Shown here: piece after piece, positions 1-8,474 of the stretch
Numbering within the stretch: position 1 is the first letter of the stretch
Layout of the letters: each line of letters opens with the position of its first letter
Assembly (NCBI GenBank): GCA_041497995.1
Contig: JBGQHM010000019.1
Coordinates: 1-34,389 of the forward strand
From: DATKMS01 sp041497995
GTDB lineage: Bacteria > Desulfobacterota > Binatia > HRBIN30
Direction: 5' to 3'
DNA length: 34,389 bases
Program-made: the position numbers and the translations under genes
The notes under the pieces: model-generated
What the model was told of the DNA's origin: nothing
The model's database searches: none
Seen by the model: the letters and a program-made list of their open reading frames with translations, nothing else

Positions 1-10
1 GCCGGACTCT

Positions 11-937
11 GTGCTGCACAGTTTGATCAGCCTGCACTGCCAAACCGGCGGCACTTCAACCGATCTCTTGCACCAGATCGTGCGGCTGCGCCGTCCCCCG
101 TCGGCCTTCCCGCACGCGAACGGCGTGCTGGGCAATCTCTCCCAGGCGGACCTGAGCAGCATCACGGCCCACATCGAGCAGAAAAGCTACTACGTTTTTC
201 CGCAGTTGCTCCCCGCGGAAATATGCGATCGTTTGATGGAGTTCGCAGAACACACAGAGTCTGCTCCGTATCCAGCGCGCGCCGGTCTATGCCCTCGTGC
301 GATCTACAATCGAAAAGAGCCGGTTGCCGAGGGGTTCAAGTTCGACGAGCAGTCCCTGCTGGAGAACCATCAGGTTCAGAGCTTGGTCGGTGATTTCTCC
401 ATTCTTTCCCTGGCGCAGCGCTATCTCGGTTCGCAGCCAGTCTCCACCATCACGACAATGTGGTGGAGCACGTCGGCGAAATTCTGCGATGAGGCGCAAT
501 CGCAGCTGGCCCAGATGTACCACTTCGACATGGACCATCTGAAGTGGATCAAGATCTTCTTCTATTTGACCGATGTGACCTCAGCCAATGGACCGCACAT
601 GATTGTGGCGGGCTCGCACCGGCGAGGGGCGCAGCCAAGCGCTCTCTTACGCCGCGGATACGTTCGAATCTCGGACGACGAGATGAAACAGTACTATCCA
701 CCCGAGGCATTCGTCGAGCTCACCGGACCACGCGGCACCATCTTCGCGGCGGACACGCGCGCTTTTCACAAGGGCAAGGTTCCTGAATCGGGCGATCGAC
801 TGGTCTTGCAGCTCGAGTTCAGTGACGCACTGTTTGGCGGCGTGCACGGCAGTCCGCCGTTGCCAACACACTGCAGTCGGACATTGCTGGATGTTGCCGA
901 CCGTTACCCTCGGATCTACGCCAGGTTTCAACGATGA
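11..937 (+). CDS. Phytanoyl-CoA dioxygenase (PhyH)-like Fe(II)/2-oxoglutarate oxygenase, possibly 5'-truncated
   Basis: The protein matches the PhyH-type non-haem iron oxygenase pattern. The HxD iron ligands are in YHFDMD (His171, Asp173), the distal His is in AFHKGK (His253), and Arg263 in GDRLVLQ is the likely 2-oxoglutarate anchor. The block between, with NGPHMIVAGSHR, is typical of PhyH. The length (308 aa from GTG) is normal for the family. The frame stays open to the left edge of the window, so the true start may lie upstream and the first ~45 residues are uncertain. The stop overlaps the next gene by four bases (ATGA), which suggests translational coupling. In a glycan locus it could hydroxylate or otherwise oxidise a sugar, lipid or small substituent. 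The substrate cannot be read from the sequence. Confidence 0.85.
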   Translation: MLHSLISLHCQTGGTSTDLLHQIVRLRRPPSAFPHANGVLGNLSQADLSSITAHIEQKSYYVFPQLLPAEICDRLMEFAEHTESAPYPARAGLCPRAIYNRKEPVAEGFKFDEQSLLENHQVQSLVGDFSILSLAQRYLGSQPVSTITTMWWSTSAKFCDEAQSQLAQMYHFDMDHLKWIKIFFYLTDVTSANGPHMIVAGSHRRGAQPSALLRRGYVRISDDEMKQYYPPEAFVELTGPRGTIFAADTRAFHKGKVPESGDRLVLQLEFSDALFGGVHGSPPLPTHCSRTLLDVADRYPRIYARFQR

Positions 938-2997
938 TCGGAACTTTCGGGCAGATGCCCAGAGCTTCGGCCCGCGCGGTGGTTCGACACCTGCGAGGTC
1001 TCTCTTGGCGGTGGCAACGGCGCGGAGTGTGGGCGCGCATGGCGCAACCGGTCGCCGTGCCCGACGTGCCGGCGGAAGGCGGAGTTGTGCTCTTCTTCGC
1101 TCCGGAAGCCGGCATCACTCCACACTTCGCTGCGCAATGTATCATGGCAAAGGCCCTCAAGGAGCTGGGGCATCGCGTGCTCTTCGTGCGCTGCTTCGAG
1201 CTGTTTGAGCGCTGCCCGGTGATGGACATGTACCGGCTTCCACATGACGCAGCGCCCGGTGCCAAGACGGATATCTGTCTGCGATGCGGTGCCGCCTCGC
1301 TCTCCATGTTGGACGCGTATGGACTCGATGCCGTCGATCTTCGCAGCTTCCTGACTCCAGAGCTCCAGTCGCGAGTGGGCAACGCCTTGCAGGAACTTCC
1401 GGCGGACTGGCGTGAGTTCTATTTTGATTCGATTGCCTTCGGGCGGCTGGCCGCCGTCGATCTCATCTACGCTACCAAGATCTTGAATATCGACGCGCCT
1501 GACAGCTCGACGCGGGATGCGTGGCACCAATACATCGAGAGTAGCCTCCTCGCCTACCTGCTCGTCGATCAACTCTGCGCGCGGATACCGGTCAAAGCGC
1601 TGGTTCACTTCAACGACTACGCTCTCATGCTGAGTGGCCGGCTGGCAGCACGGAAGCACAATATTCCGAGCGTCAGTACGACACTGGCTTCACACGTCAA
1701 TATCGACCGGCGCCGCTATCTGATCCTGCCAACGACGGCGCGCGCGTATGCCGACGTGCAGATCGCGCAATGGCCGGTGTGGCGGGAGCTGTCGCTCACT
1801 GCATCTCAAGTCAAGGCGATCGCTGACGATCTCTTGGTGCGCCTCGGCGCGCAGGGGTCGCACCTGTACTCGCCAGCGAAGACCTTCGACCACGTCAGCG
1901 TCCGTGCGAAGCTCAATCTGTCTACCGACAAGCGGTTGCTGGTGGCGTACACCAGTAGCCTCGACGAAGCACACGCCTCACAGATGGCGCGAGAAGGGCT
2001 CAATCTTGCGATCCGGAGGTGCGCACAACCCTTCGCTGATCAGATTAAGTGGCTCACGGCGCTGACGCGTTTCGTCGAGGCACGCGACGATGTTCAGCTC
2101 GTCGTGCGTATTCACCCACGCGAGGGCGCAAACAAACGCGAGTCCGTCGTCTCTCAGCACCTGCATCACCTGCAGGCCGCCTTTGACCGCCCATATGAGC
2201 GCTGCCGCTTCGTCTGGCCCGCCGACCCGATATCCAGCTACGACCTCGCAGAGGCCGCCGACCTGGTGCTGACCAGCTGGAGTACCATCGGCGTCGAGCT
2301 CGCTCGCCTCGGGGCTCCGGTGCTGGCATCGACTCGCGGCGTTGGTGTGTTCCCACAGGATGACTTCCTGCAAGGAGAGGAAACGCGGCAGGCATATTTC
2401 GAGACACTCGAATCACTGCTGACGTCGTCGGTGTCTCTCGAACGCATCGCCCACGCCTTTCGCTGGTACAATCTCCTCCATCTTGGCAACTCTCTTGATC
2501 TGAGCGATGTCGTGCCGGCCTCGAATTTCGAGGGACTGCCGCCCTTCAAAATGCCGCGCGAGGCGCGGGCTATCGAAGATATCATCGTGAAAGGCGCCGA
2601 TGTCCTCGAGCTCAACCTGGCGCGTCAGCGCGCCGCACAACACGCCGACGCGGGTGAGGAGGAAGGCCAGGCGCTGCAACGGCAGCTCCGGCGCATCATT
2701 CATTTCTTGCACACCGGGGCGGATCTGAGCACGGACTTCACGCTGCGCTTCGCCGCAGTGGCCGCCGATCCGGAGAAGATGCTGCAGCAGTTGCGCGCGG
2801 AAGGAGACGCAACGGGGACGCACGTACTGGTCGTGCATCGATCGCACACGTTCTACTCGGACGGGCGGAACACCTACAGGCGCTACTCACCCATGTGCGC
2901 CCGGCTAGCGCCTCTGTGCACCCAAGAGGGCGTGTCGGCGGCCGCCGCACAGCGGCCGCCATCCACAACCGGCGCCTTGAACACGGGTCTGCAGTGA
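934..2997 (+). CDS. Large capsule-polysaccharide-type GT-B family protein with unknown C-terminal domain
   Basis: This 687-aa cytosolic protein looks like a capsule/surface-carbohydrate GT-B protein. An N-terminal Rossmann-like half has VVLFFAPEAGITPHF (~residues 50-65) and ALKELGHRVLFVRCFE. The C-terminal half has RIHPREGANKRES (~392-404) and the segment DLAEAADLVLTSWSTIGVE followed by LARLGAPVLAS (~435-465). These resemble the donor-site region of capsule synthesis and CDP-glycerol-transferase-like proteins. A C-terminal helical extension (~520-687) containing RQRAAQHADAGEEEGQALQR is not recognisable to me. A CLRCG motif (~112-116) belongs to a Cys-containing patch. The gene overlaps the upstream oxygenase by four bases. 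It is probably a transferase for a polysaccharide repeat unit or stem. Donor and acceptor are unknown, and the family assignment is by motif impression. Confidence 0.75.
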   Translation: MIGTFGQMPRASARAVVRHLRGLSWRWQRRGVWARMAQPVAVPDVPAEGGVVLFFAPEAGITPHFAAQCIMAKALKELGHRVLFVRCFELFERCPVMDMYRLPHDAAPGAKTDICLRCGAASLSMLDAYGLDAVDLRSFLTPELQSRVGNALQELPADWREFYFDSIAFGRLAAVDLIYATKILNIDAPDSSTRDAWHQYIESSLLAYLLVDQLCARIPVKALVHFNDYALMLSGRLAARKHNIPSVSTTLASHVNIDRRRYLILPTTARAYADVQIAQWPVWRELSLTASQVKAIADDLLVRLGAQGSHLYSPAKTFDHVSVRAKLNLSTDKRLLVAYTSSLDEAHASQMAREGLNLAIRRCAQPFADQIKWLTALTRFVEARDDVQLVVRIHPREGANKRESVVSQHLHHLQAAFDRPYERCRFVWPADPISSYDLAEAADLVLTSWSTIGVELARLGAPVLASTRGVGVFPQDDFLQGEETRQAYFETLESLLTSSVSLERIAHAFRWYNLLHLGNSLDLSDVVPASNFEGLPPFKMPREARAIEDIIVKGADVLELNLARQRAAQHADAGEEEGQALQRQLRRIIHFLHTGADLSTDFTLRFAAVAADPEKMLQQLRAEGDATGTHVLVVHRSHTFYSDGRNTYRRYSPMCARLAPLCTQEGVSAAAAQRPPSTTGALNTGLQ

Positions 2998-3017
2998 CTT
3001 GAACCGCGTGGGATCGG

Positions 3018-3785
3018 ATGGTTGTCTCAGAGGGCCTGGGCGCCCGAGCACGAGCGGTCGTCAGGGGCTGGGTATCCGCTGCCGCGGATATACGCAATGA
3101 AGAGCGCACGCTCCTGCGCTTCATCAGCGCGCTGCAGCTGCGACCCGGTGATAAGATATTGGATGTCGGGTGCGGATACGGAAGCAAGCTCCGCTTGCTG
3201 CGAGCCCGTGGATTCGATGTGGTCGGCGTCGAAGCGAACGCCGCGCTCGCGAAAGCCAACACCGATGCAGGCTTCAGAGTTTTGACCCGCGACGAATTTC
3301 AGCAGACTGCTGATATGTACGACGTGCTGCTCATGTCCCACGTCATTGAGCACTTCAGCCCCGAGCGTTTGCTCGAATTCATGGACGAGTATCTCGATCG
3401 CCTGAAGCCCGGCGGCCACCTCCTCATCGCCACACCGCTGCACTCACGCTACTTCCACGACGACTTCGATCACGTCCGGCCCTACCATCCAGCCGGCGTT
3501 ACGATGGTGTTCGGTTCGCGGGATGGGCAGGTTCAATACTACGGACGCAACCGCATCACGCTGGACGATCTGTGGTTCCGCCGCTCCCCGTGGCGACTCA
3601 ACTTCTTCCGTGGCCTCTACCTCAGGAAGTACTCGCAGCTTCCTGCCCTGCTCAACGTCGCCTTCGCACTGCTGTTCCGGCTGAGTGGTGGCCTGCTTGG
3701 CCAGACGGACGGCTGGGTTGCCGCCTTCCGGAAAGAGCATGGTCTGCACAGCAGCGATGGGCTCCGCTCCGGCACCCAACGATAA
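3018..3785 (+). CDS. Class I SAM-dependent methyltransferase
   Basis: This 255-aa protein has a Rossmann methyltransferase core. Motif I is ILDVGCGYGS at ~47-56, the acidic end of strand 2 is VVGVEAN (~75), the motif around MSHVIEHFSPE lies at ~108, and LKPGGHLLIATPL is at ~135. It resembles the Methyltransf_11/23 type common in polysaccharide clusters. The C-terminal part (~170-250) has GRNRITLDDLWFRRSP and hydrophobic stretches ending in FRKEHG, so it may contact a lipid or membrane. The ATG is preceded by a GGGATCGG purine stretch. It sits 20 bases after the GT-B gene and three bases before the next glycosyltransferase. It probably methylates a glycan or nucleotide sugar, with unknown regiochemistry. 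Confidence 0.88.
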   Translation: MVVSEGLGARARAVVRGWVSAAADIRNEERTLLRFISALQLRPGDKILDVGCGYGSKLRLLRARGFDVVGVEANAALAKANTDAGFRVLTRDEFQQTADMYDVLLMSHVIEHFSPERLLEFMDEYLDRLKPGGHLLIATPLHSRYFHDDFDHVRPYHPAGVTMVFGSRDGQVQYYGRNRITLDDLWFRRSPWRLNFFRGLYLRKYSQLPALLNVAFALLFRLSGGLLGQTDGWVAAFRKEHGLHSSDGLRSGTQR

Positions 3786-3788
3786 CGC

Positions 3789-4973
3789 ATGCGTTTCTTG
3801 ATCCTCAACACGGACTATCCGAAGTTCCTCCAGTCGCTGTACGCACAGCATCGTGGCCTTGAGAACCAGACGTATGACGAGCAAATGCGCGTGCGCAACG
3901 ACAGTCTGTTTGGCAGCGCCGACTTCTACTCCAGCAATCTGCGCAAACTGGGCCACGAGGCCTGGGACATCCATGCGGACAACCAGTTCCTGCAGCGCGC
4001 CTGGCTGCGGGAGCATGGACTCCCCATCGAAGGTCTGCCGCCCGCGGCCGCGCGTCGACGCGACCCTGTGCAACACGCGCGCGAGCTACTCGATCGCACG
4101 CCGCTGCGACATCTGAAGCCCTTGCTCCGCCCGCTCGCCGGCACCTTCCAGAAACAACCTGCTTGGATTCGCGAAACGCTGGCGGCACAGATCAAGTACT
4201 ACAAGCCCGACGTCTTGTGGAATCAGGTGATCGGATGGGTCAGCAGCGGCTTCTTGAAAGAGATGAAATCCTACGTGCGCGTCGTCGTTGGGCAGCACGC
4301 GGCAACTCGTCTACCGGAAGCCGAAGACTTTAGCTGCTACGATCTCGCGGTGTCCTCCTTCGCTCCAACCGTAGAATACTTGCGCCAGAAGGGCCTGCGC
4401 ACCCACTTGAACCGGTTGGGATTCGAGCCCAGCGTGCTCGCCCGTCTCGCCGCCAGCGAGCAACGGCACGAGCTGTCATTCATCGGCAGCTTCATGCCCG
4501 TGCACACCAGCAGGACCGAACTGCTCGATGCGTTGTGCGGACAGTTTCCCCAGCTGAACATCTGGGGGCCGGATGTCGATCACCTGCCGCCAATGTCCAA
4601 CGTACGAACGCACTACGTCGGCCCGGCGTGGGGCCGGTCCATGTTTCAGATCCTGCGCGACTCGAAGATCACCCTGAATCATCACGGCAATGTTCCACCC
4701 TACGCCAACAACATGCGTCTCTACGAGGCGACGGGTGTCGGCACGTTGCTGATCACCGACTGGAAGGAGAACTTGCACGAGCTCTTCGAACCCGGCAAGG
4801 AAGTGGCTGCCTACCGGACGCCCGCGGAGTGTGCAGAGCTGATTCGCCATTTCCTGGAGCACCACGTTGAACGCGAGGCGATCGCACATGCCGGCCAGCA
4901 GCGCACGCTGCGCGAGCATACGTACTATCACCGCATGCAGGAGTTCGTAGACATTGTCCGCCAGTACGTTTAG
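3789..4973 (+). CDS. CgeB-like GT-B glycosyltransferase (Glyco_trans_1_2 type)
   Basis: This 394-aa protein starts MRFLILNTDYPKFL and has a GT-B architecture. The N-terminal half describes a peptide-like Rossmann fold. The C-terminal third carries LNHHGNVPPYANNMRLYEAT (~296-315), then GVGTLLITDWKENLHELFEPGKE and a closing helix with HAGQQRTLREHTYYHRMQEFV. That C-terminal block is the hallmark of the CgeB/COG4641 group found in spore-coat and surface-glycan loci. The ATG lies three bases after the upstream methyltransferase stop, so the genes are almost certainly co-transcribed. It probably transfers a sugar from a nucleotide donor in the cytosol. The identity of the sugar is not inferable. 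Confidence 0.85.
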   Translation: MRFLILNTDYPKFLQSLYAQHRGLENQTYDEQMRVRNDSLFGSADFYSSNLRKLGHEAWDIHADNQFLQRAWLREHGLPIEGLPPAAARRRDPVQHARELLDRTPLRHLKPLLRPLAGTFQKQPAWIRETLAAQIKYYKPDVLWNQVIGWVSSGFLKEMKSYVRVVVGQHAATRLPEAEDFSCYDLAVSSFAPTVEYLRQKGLRTHLNRLGFEPSVLARLAASEQRHELSFIGSFMPVHTSRTELLDALCGQFPQLNIWGPDVDHLPPMSNVRTHYVGPAWGRSMFQILRDSKITLNHHGNVPPYANNMRLYEATGVGTLLITDWKENLHELFEPGKEVAAYRTPAECAELIRHFLEHHVEREAIAHAGQQRTLREHTYYHRMQEFVDIVRQYV

Positions 4974-5042
4974 TCCCAGGTCGCAGGTCTGAGGCGAGCG
5001 GTAGCGCGGTGATTCCAGAAGTAGGAGCAGGAGCGGCGTAGA

Positions 5043-5966
5043 GTGAATCGGTTGTCGATCACGGAGCTTGGCAGGAGCGCCTTCGGATTCGTCGCACACC
5101 TGCAGCAAGCAGCCATCGATGCGCGCGACCAGCTGGCTCTGCGGAGCTACCTGAAATCGGACCGACGCCCGTGGCGCGCGGGCTATGGGGTCTTCCGCAA
5201 CCGGTACCTGAGAGATGTCCTGCACGATTCCGCCAAGCTCGATCTCTTTCACGAACCACGGTCACTGCCGGCGGGCTACGGCTACCGGCTCGACGCGCGC
5301 GTCGTCGAGATACCGTGGGTCCTGGTGCGCCTCGGCAACCACGCAGCTCGCGTACTCGATGCAGGCTCTGCGCTCAATTCGGAGTTCGTTCTCACCTCAC
5401 CGCCCTTGGCCAACAAGCGAATGTCCATCGTGACCTTGGCGCCGGAGCCCGAATGTCACTATCGGCTTGGCATCTCATATGTGTTCGGCGACCTCCGTCG
5501 CCTCGACTTCCGTGATGAGCTCTTCGACGCCGTAGTCTGCATCTCGACCATCGAGCATGTCGGAATGAACAACGCTCTCTACGCCGGCGAGTCTGACACC
5601 GCCAAGCGGGGAGACAGCAGAGAGTTCTTGGTCGCTGTGCAGGAAATGAAGAGGATCTTGCAGCCTCATGGGAAGCTGTTCATCACCTTCCCGTTCGGTT
5701 GCTATGAAGATCACGGGTGGTTCCAGCAGTTCGATGCGCCACGCGTCGATGCACTCGTGCAGGGCTTCTCCCCGAGCACTGTGGCCGAGACGATCTTTAA
5801 GTACGAACCGAGCGGCTGGACCCTCAGCAATCGCGCCGCCTGCGCGCAGTGCCAGTTCTTCGATGTCCGAGCGAGCAAGTACTTTGATCCCCTCTCGACC
5901 GTTGAATACCCTGAGGACTATCCCGCCGGTGAGCGCGCCCTAGCTTGCCTGGAGCTCACAAAGTAA
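5043..5966 (+). CDS. SAM-dependent methyltransferase-like protein
   Basis: This 307-aa protein with a GTG start follows a purine-rich leader containing AGGAGCAGGAG. A degenerate motif I, RVLDAGSALNSEF (~103-115), replaces the usual GxGxG, so cofactor binding may be altered. Strand 4 is FDAVVCISTIEHVGMN (~161-176), and EMKRILQPHGKLFITFPFG (~195-215) is the post-core motif of Methyltransf_11-type enzymes. The C-terminal tail has a CAQCQFFDVRAS segment and LSTVEYPEDYPAGERALACLEL, a late strand seen in many such enzymes. It lies 69 bases downstream of the CgeB-like gene. It is probably a glycan-modifying methyltransferase, and the weak motif I makes activity less certain than for the neighbours. 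Confidence 0.8.
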   Translation: MNRLSITELGRSAFGFVAHLQQAAIDARDQLALRSYLKSDRRPWRAGYGVFRNRYLRDVLHDSAKLDLFHEPRSLPAGYGYRLDARVVEIPWVLVRLGNHAARVLDAGSALNSEFVLTSPPLANKRMSIVTLAPEPECHYRLGISYVFGDLRRLDFRDELFDAVVCISTIEHVGMNNALYAGESDTAKRGDSREFLVAVQEMKRILQPHGKLFITFPFGCYEDHGWFQQFDAPRVDALVQGFSPSTVAETIFKYEPSGWTLSNRAACAQCQFFDVRASKYFDPLSTVEYPEDYPAGERALACLELTK

Positions 5967-6043
5967 GTCGCGGCTGCCTAGGGCACATTGCCGGACGCGA
6001 TTGCGAATGCTCCACATACCACAGCCGTCGGACATGGAAGCGG

Positions 6044-6048
6044 AAGGA
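6044..6048 (+). promoter_or_regulatory. Ribosome binding site deciding the methyltransferase start
   Basis: An AAGGA core lies eight bases upstream of the ATG at 6057. It favours that start over an in-frame TTG at 5988, which has only a weaker AGGG upstream. Confidence 0.5.
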
Positions 6049-6056
6049 CAGACGAA

Positions 6057-6893
6057 ATGGACGTGAGGGGTGCGCCGACCCGCCTCTTGAGCCCGGGGCT
6101 CAAGCAACGGCTGCGGAGATTGCTGTACGTAGCGGACCGCGTCGTAGGGGGTGGACAACTCAGGGAGCGCGCATTGCTGGCGCTTCTCGGACACCACTAC
6201 GCGAGCAAGTTCCGACGCGAGTGGCAATGGAGCGAGGAGCCGCCACACTTCTACGACCAACGGATCGGCATCTTTGAGTTTGCAACCGGCGAGCGCGGGC
6301 GCGGCCCCTACCCGTTCTACCGCGGCTTCTTCGCGTCGGAAGTGATTCGCCCCGGTGATTCTCTGCTCGACATCGGCTGTGGTGATGGCTTCTTCACGCG
6401 ACGTTTCTTTAGCGAACGGTGCGGCCACATCGATGCGCTCGACGTCGAGCCCAGCGCCATCGAGGCAGCCACCGCTCGCAACCGCGCCGCCAACATCACC
6501 TACCATCTCCTCGATGGCATCGCGCAGCCGTTTCCGCGGGAAAGCTACGACGTCATCGTGCTCGACGGAGCGCTCGGGCATCTGCCGCCGGACACCACCG
6601 CACGACTGCTCGAGAAGATCTCTCGATCGCTCGCTGCTCAAGGCGTGTTCGTGGGCTCTGAATCCTTGGGAATCGAAGGGTCGGACCACTTGCAGTTTTT
6701 CCACTCGTTGGAGGATCTTCACACAATCATGCGGCCCAAGTTCAAACACGTCGAGTTCCGCTCCACAACCTACCGCATTGGTGTCAAAGGCGAGTCCACG
6801 CGAGAGGAAGCGTACTGGAGGTGCGCCAACTCGCCCGAACGCATGAGCGAGACACGCTGGCGGCAGTTCGGGACTGATGGAGACGTGCTGTGA
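6057..6893 (+). CDS. Class I SAM-dependent methyltransferase
   Basis: The protein is 278 aa from the chosen ATG, and an in-frame TTG at 5988 would add 23 residues of low-complexity sequence. A basic N-terminal region (LKQRLRRLLYVADRVV) precedes motif I, SLLDIGCGDGFFTRRF (~102-117). HIDALDVEPSAIEAA (~124-138) is the adenosine-binding acidic strand, and YDVIVLDGALGHLPPD (~163) is motif III. A C-terminal FRSTTYRIGVKGESTREEAYWRC segment follows, with conserved-looking charged residues. The enzyme type is clear, but its substrate is not. It lies between another methyltransferase and the amino-sugar module, in the same direction. Confidence 0.87.
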   Translation: MDVRGAPTRLLSPGLKQRLRRLLYVADRVVGGGQLRERALLALLGHHYASKFRREWQWSEEPPHFYDQRIGIFEFATGERGRGPYPFYRGFFASEVIRPGDSLLDIGCGDGFFTRRFFSERCGHIDALDVEPSAIEAATARNRAANITYHLLDGIAQPFPRESYDVIVLDGALGHLPPDTTARLLEKISRSLAAQGVFVGSESLGIEGSDHLQFFHSLEDLHTIMRPKFKHVEFRSTTYRIGVKGESTREEAYWRCANSPERMSETRWRQFGTDGDVL

Positions 6894-6930
6894 CGATCAA
6901 CGCCCTGGCCAGCAAACGCTGCACGAGTCG

Positions 6931-6936
6931 AAGGAG
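6931..6936 (+). promoter_or_regulatory. Strong Shine-Dalgarno site for the cupin gene
   Basis: AAGGAG lies six bases before the ATG at 6943. It is one of the best ribosome binding sites in the window, at the head of the amino-sugar module. Confidence 0.6.
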
Positions 6937-6942
6937 TGAACC

Positions 6943-7356
6943 ATGAGCGTTGAGATGATCGACTACAACGGTACCAAGTATGCTGAGGTCATCTGGGCCG
7001 ACACGCGGGTCGAACACACCACCTTCTTCTCGCCGCCCGAGTCCTCGTTTCAGTTCGGTTTGCTGGCCCACGAGGCTGGGTTCGTTGAGCCGCCGCACTA
7101 TCACCATGCCATCACCCGGCCCATCAATGATCTGCAACAGATGTTCGTGGTCCAGCGCGGGGTCGTGGCGGTGCAATTGTACAGTGACGACGGCAAGCTT
7201 CTCCGCGAGGTCGTGCTCCATGCGGGCGACGCGATTGTGCTCATTCACGGGGTGCACGCGATTCGAGTGATCGAAGACATGCAGTGCATCAGTGTCAAGC
7301 AAGGCCCCTTTCTGGGAACCGAGAAGGACAAGGTGCTGGTACAGGTCACGTCATGA
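6943..7356 (+). CDS. Small cupin-fold protein associated with amino-sugar genes
   Basis: This 137-aa single-domain cupin has a first motif region EPPHYHHAITRP (His52, His54, His55) and a second motif LIHGVHAIRV (His102, His105) after LHAGDAIV. Together these give a plausible metal-binding set in a beta barrel. The usual glutamate of the first cupin motif is not obvious (NDLQQMFVVQRG). Similar short cupins occur in O-antigen loci, near WbuC-like and FdtA-like proteins, but I cannot tell whether this one is a sugar isomerase, an oxygenase or a binding protein. Its stop overlaps the aminotransferase start (ATGA at 7353-7356), so the two are translationally coupled and probably act on the same nucleotide sugar. 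Confidence 0.82.
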   Translation: MSVEMIDYNGTKYAEVIWADTRVEHTTFFSPPESSFQFGLLAHEAGFVEPPHYHHAITRPINDLQQMFVVQRGVVAVQLYSDDGKLLREVVLHAGDAIVLIHGVHAIRVIEDMQCISVKQGPFLGTEKDKVLVQVTS

Positions 7357-8465
7357 TTCCCGTTTTTGAGCCTGTGATTGGTGAAGAAGAGATCGACGCA
7401 GTGGTGGCCGCGCTACGTCGCGGCGAGATATCGGGCACGTTCGGTCGCGCTCTGGAAGAGTTCGAGCAGGAGTTCGCCGCCTTTTGCGGCTGCAAATTCG
7501 GCGTGGCCGTTACCAGTGGGACCACGGCGCTCCAACTGGCGGTTGCCGCCGCCGGGATCGGCGCCGGCGACGAAGTGTTGGTGAGCGCGAGTACGAATGT
7601 GGCCACGGCGCTGGCCGTGTTTCACAACAACGCCCGGCCCATCCCCGTCGATTCCGAAGACGTGACGTGGAATCTGAACCTCGACCTGATCGAGGGGCTG
7701 GTAACGTCACGAACGCGGGCCATCATCCCGGTGCATCTCTACGGCCACCCGGTCGACATGGACCGGCTGGCGGACATTGCGCGGCGGCACAACTTGATCG
7801 TCATCGAAGACGCGGCCGAGGCCCATGGGGCGACGTGTCGCGGTAGACGCATCGGCGGATTCGGCGACATGGCCTGCTTCAGCTTCTACGCGAACAAGGT
7901 GATCACCACCGGCGAGGGCGGCATGGTGGTGACCAACGACGAGAAGCTGGTGGCGCGTTTGCGTTTGCTGCGCAACCTGGCGTTCACCCAGCCGCGCTTT
8001 CGGCACGAGGTCGCCGGTTACAACTTCCGCATGACGGGATACCAGGCGGCGATGGGGCTCGCTCAGCTGCACAAGATCGACGCCATCATCTCGGAGAAGC
8101 GGCGCGTCGCCCAGACGTACAACCGCTACTTGCACGACGTGCCGGGCCTGCAGTTGCCAGCGGAGTTGCCGTGGGCGTTCAACGTCTACTGGATGTACGC
8201 GCTGGTCGTGCAGCCGGAGTTCGGCCCGTCGCGCGATCAACTGGCCGCAGCGCTGCACGCCCACGATATCGAAACACGCACCTTCTTCTGTCCGATGAAT
8301 CAGCAGCCGTTCCTGCGCTCTTCACCGGGCTTCGCCGATATCCCGTGCCCGGTGGCAGATCGGCTGTGGGAGCGCGGGCTCTATCTGCCGTCCACGCACA
8401 CGCTGTCGGAAGAAACGATCCGCATGATTGCCGACTGCGTGCGCAGCGTCTCGCCGCGGGCCTGA
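7353..8465 (+). CDS. DegT/DnrJ/EryC1/StrS aminotransferase, GDP-perosamine-synthase-like
   Basis: This 370-aa PLP enzyme makes 4-amino-4,6-dideoxy sugars from 4-keto nucleotide sugars. The PLP lysine is Lys182 in FYANKVITTGEGGM. The cofactor ring contact is Asp153 in IEDAAEAHGA, and the phosphate-binding loop is SGTTALQLA (~55-63). The opening IPVFEPVIGEEE, the ITTGEGG motif and the length all resemble perosamine synthases more than QdtB- or ArnB-type enzymes. The start overlaps the upstream cupin stop. A methyltransferase resembling amino-sugar N-methyltransferases follows nine bases later. No 4,6-dehydratase (gmd or rmlB) is clearly present, so the keto sugar is presumably supplied from elsewhere. 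Confidence 0.93.
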   Translation: MIPVFEPVIGEEEIDAVVAALRRGEISGTFGRALEEFEQEFAAFCGCKFGVAVTSGTTALQLAVAAAGIGAGDEVLVSASTNVATALAVFHNNARPIPVDSEDVTWNLNLDLIEGLVTSRTRAIIPVHLYGHPVDMDRLADIARRHNLIVIEDAAEAHGATCRGRRIGGFGDMACFSFYANKVITTGEGGMVVTNDEKLVARLRLLRNLAFTQPRFRHEVAGYNFRMTGYQAAMGLAQLHKIDAIISEKRRVAQTYNRYLHDVPGLQLPAELPWAFNVYWMYALVVQPEFGPSRDQLAAALHAHDIETRTFFCPMNQQPFLRSSPGFADIPCPVADRLWERGLYLPSTHTLSEETIRMIADCVRSVSPRA

Positions 8466-8474
8466 GTGCGACAC

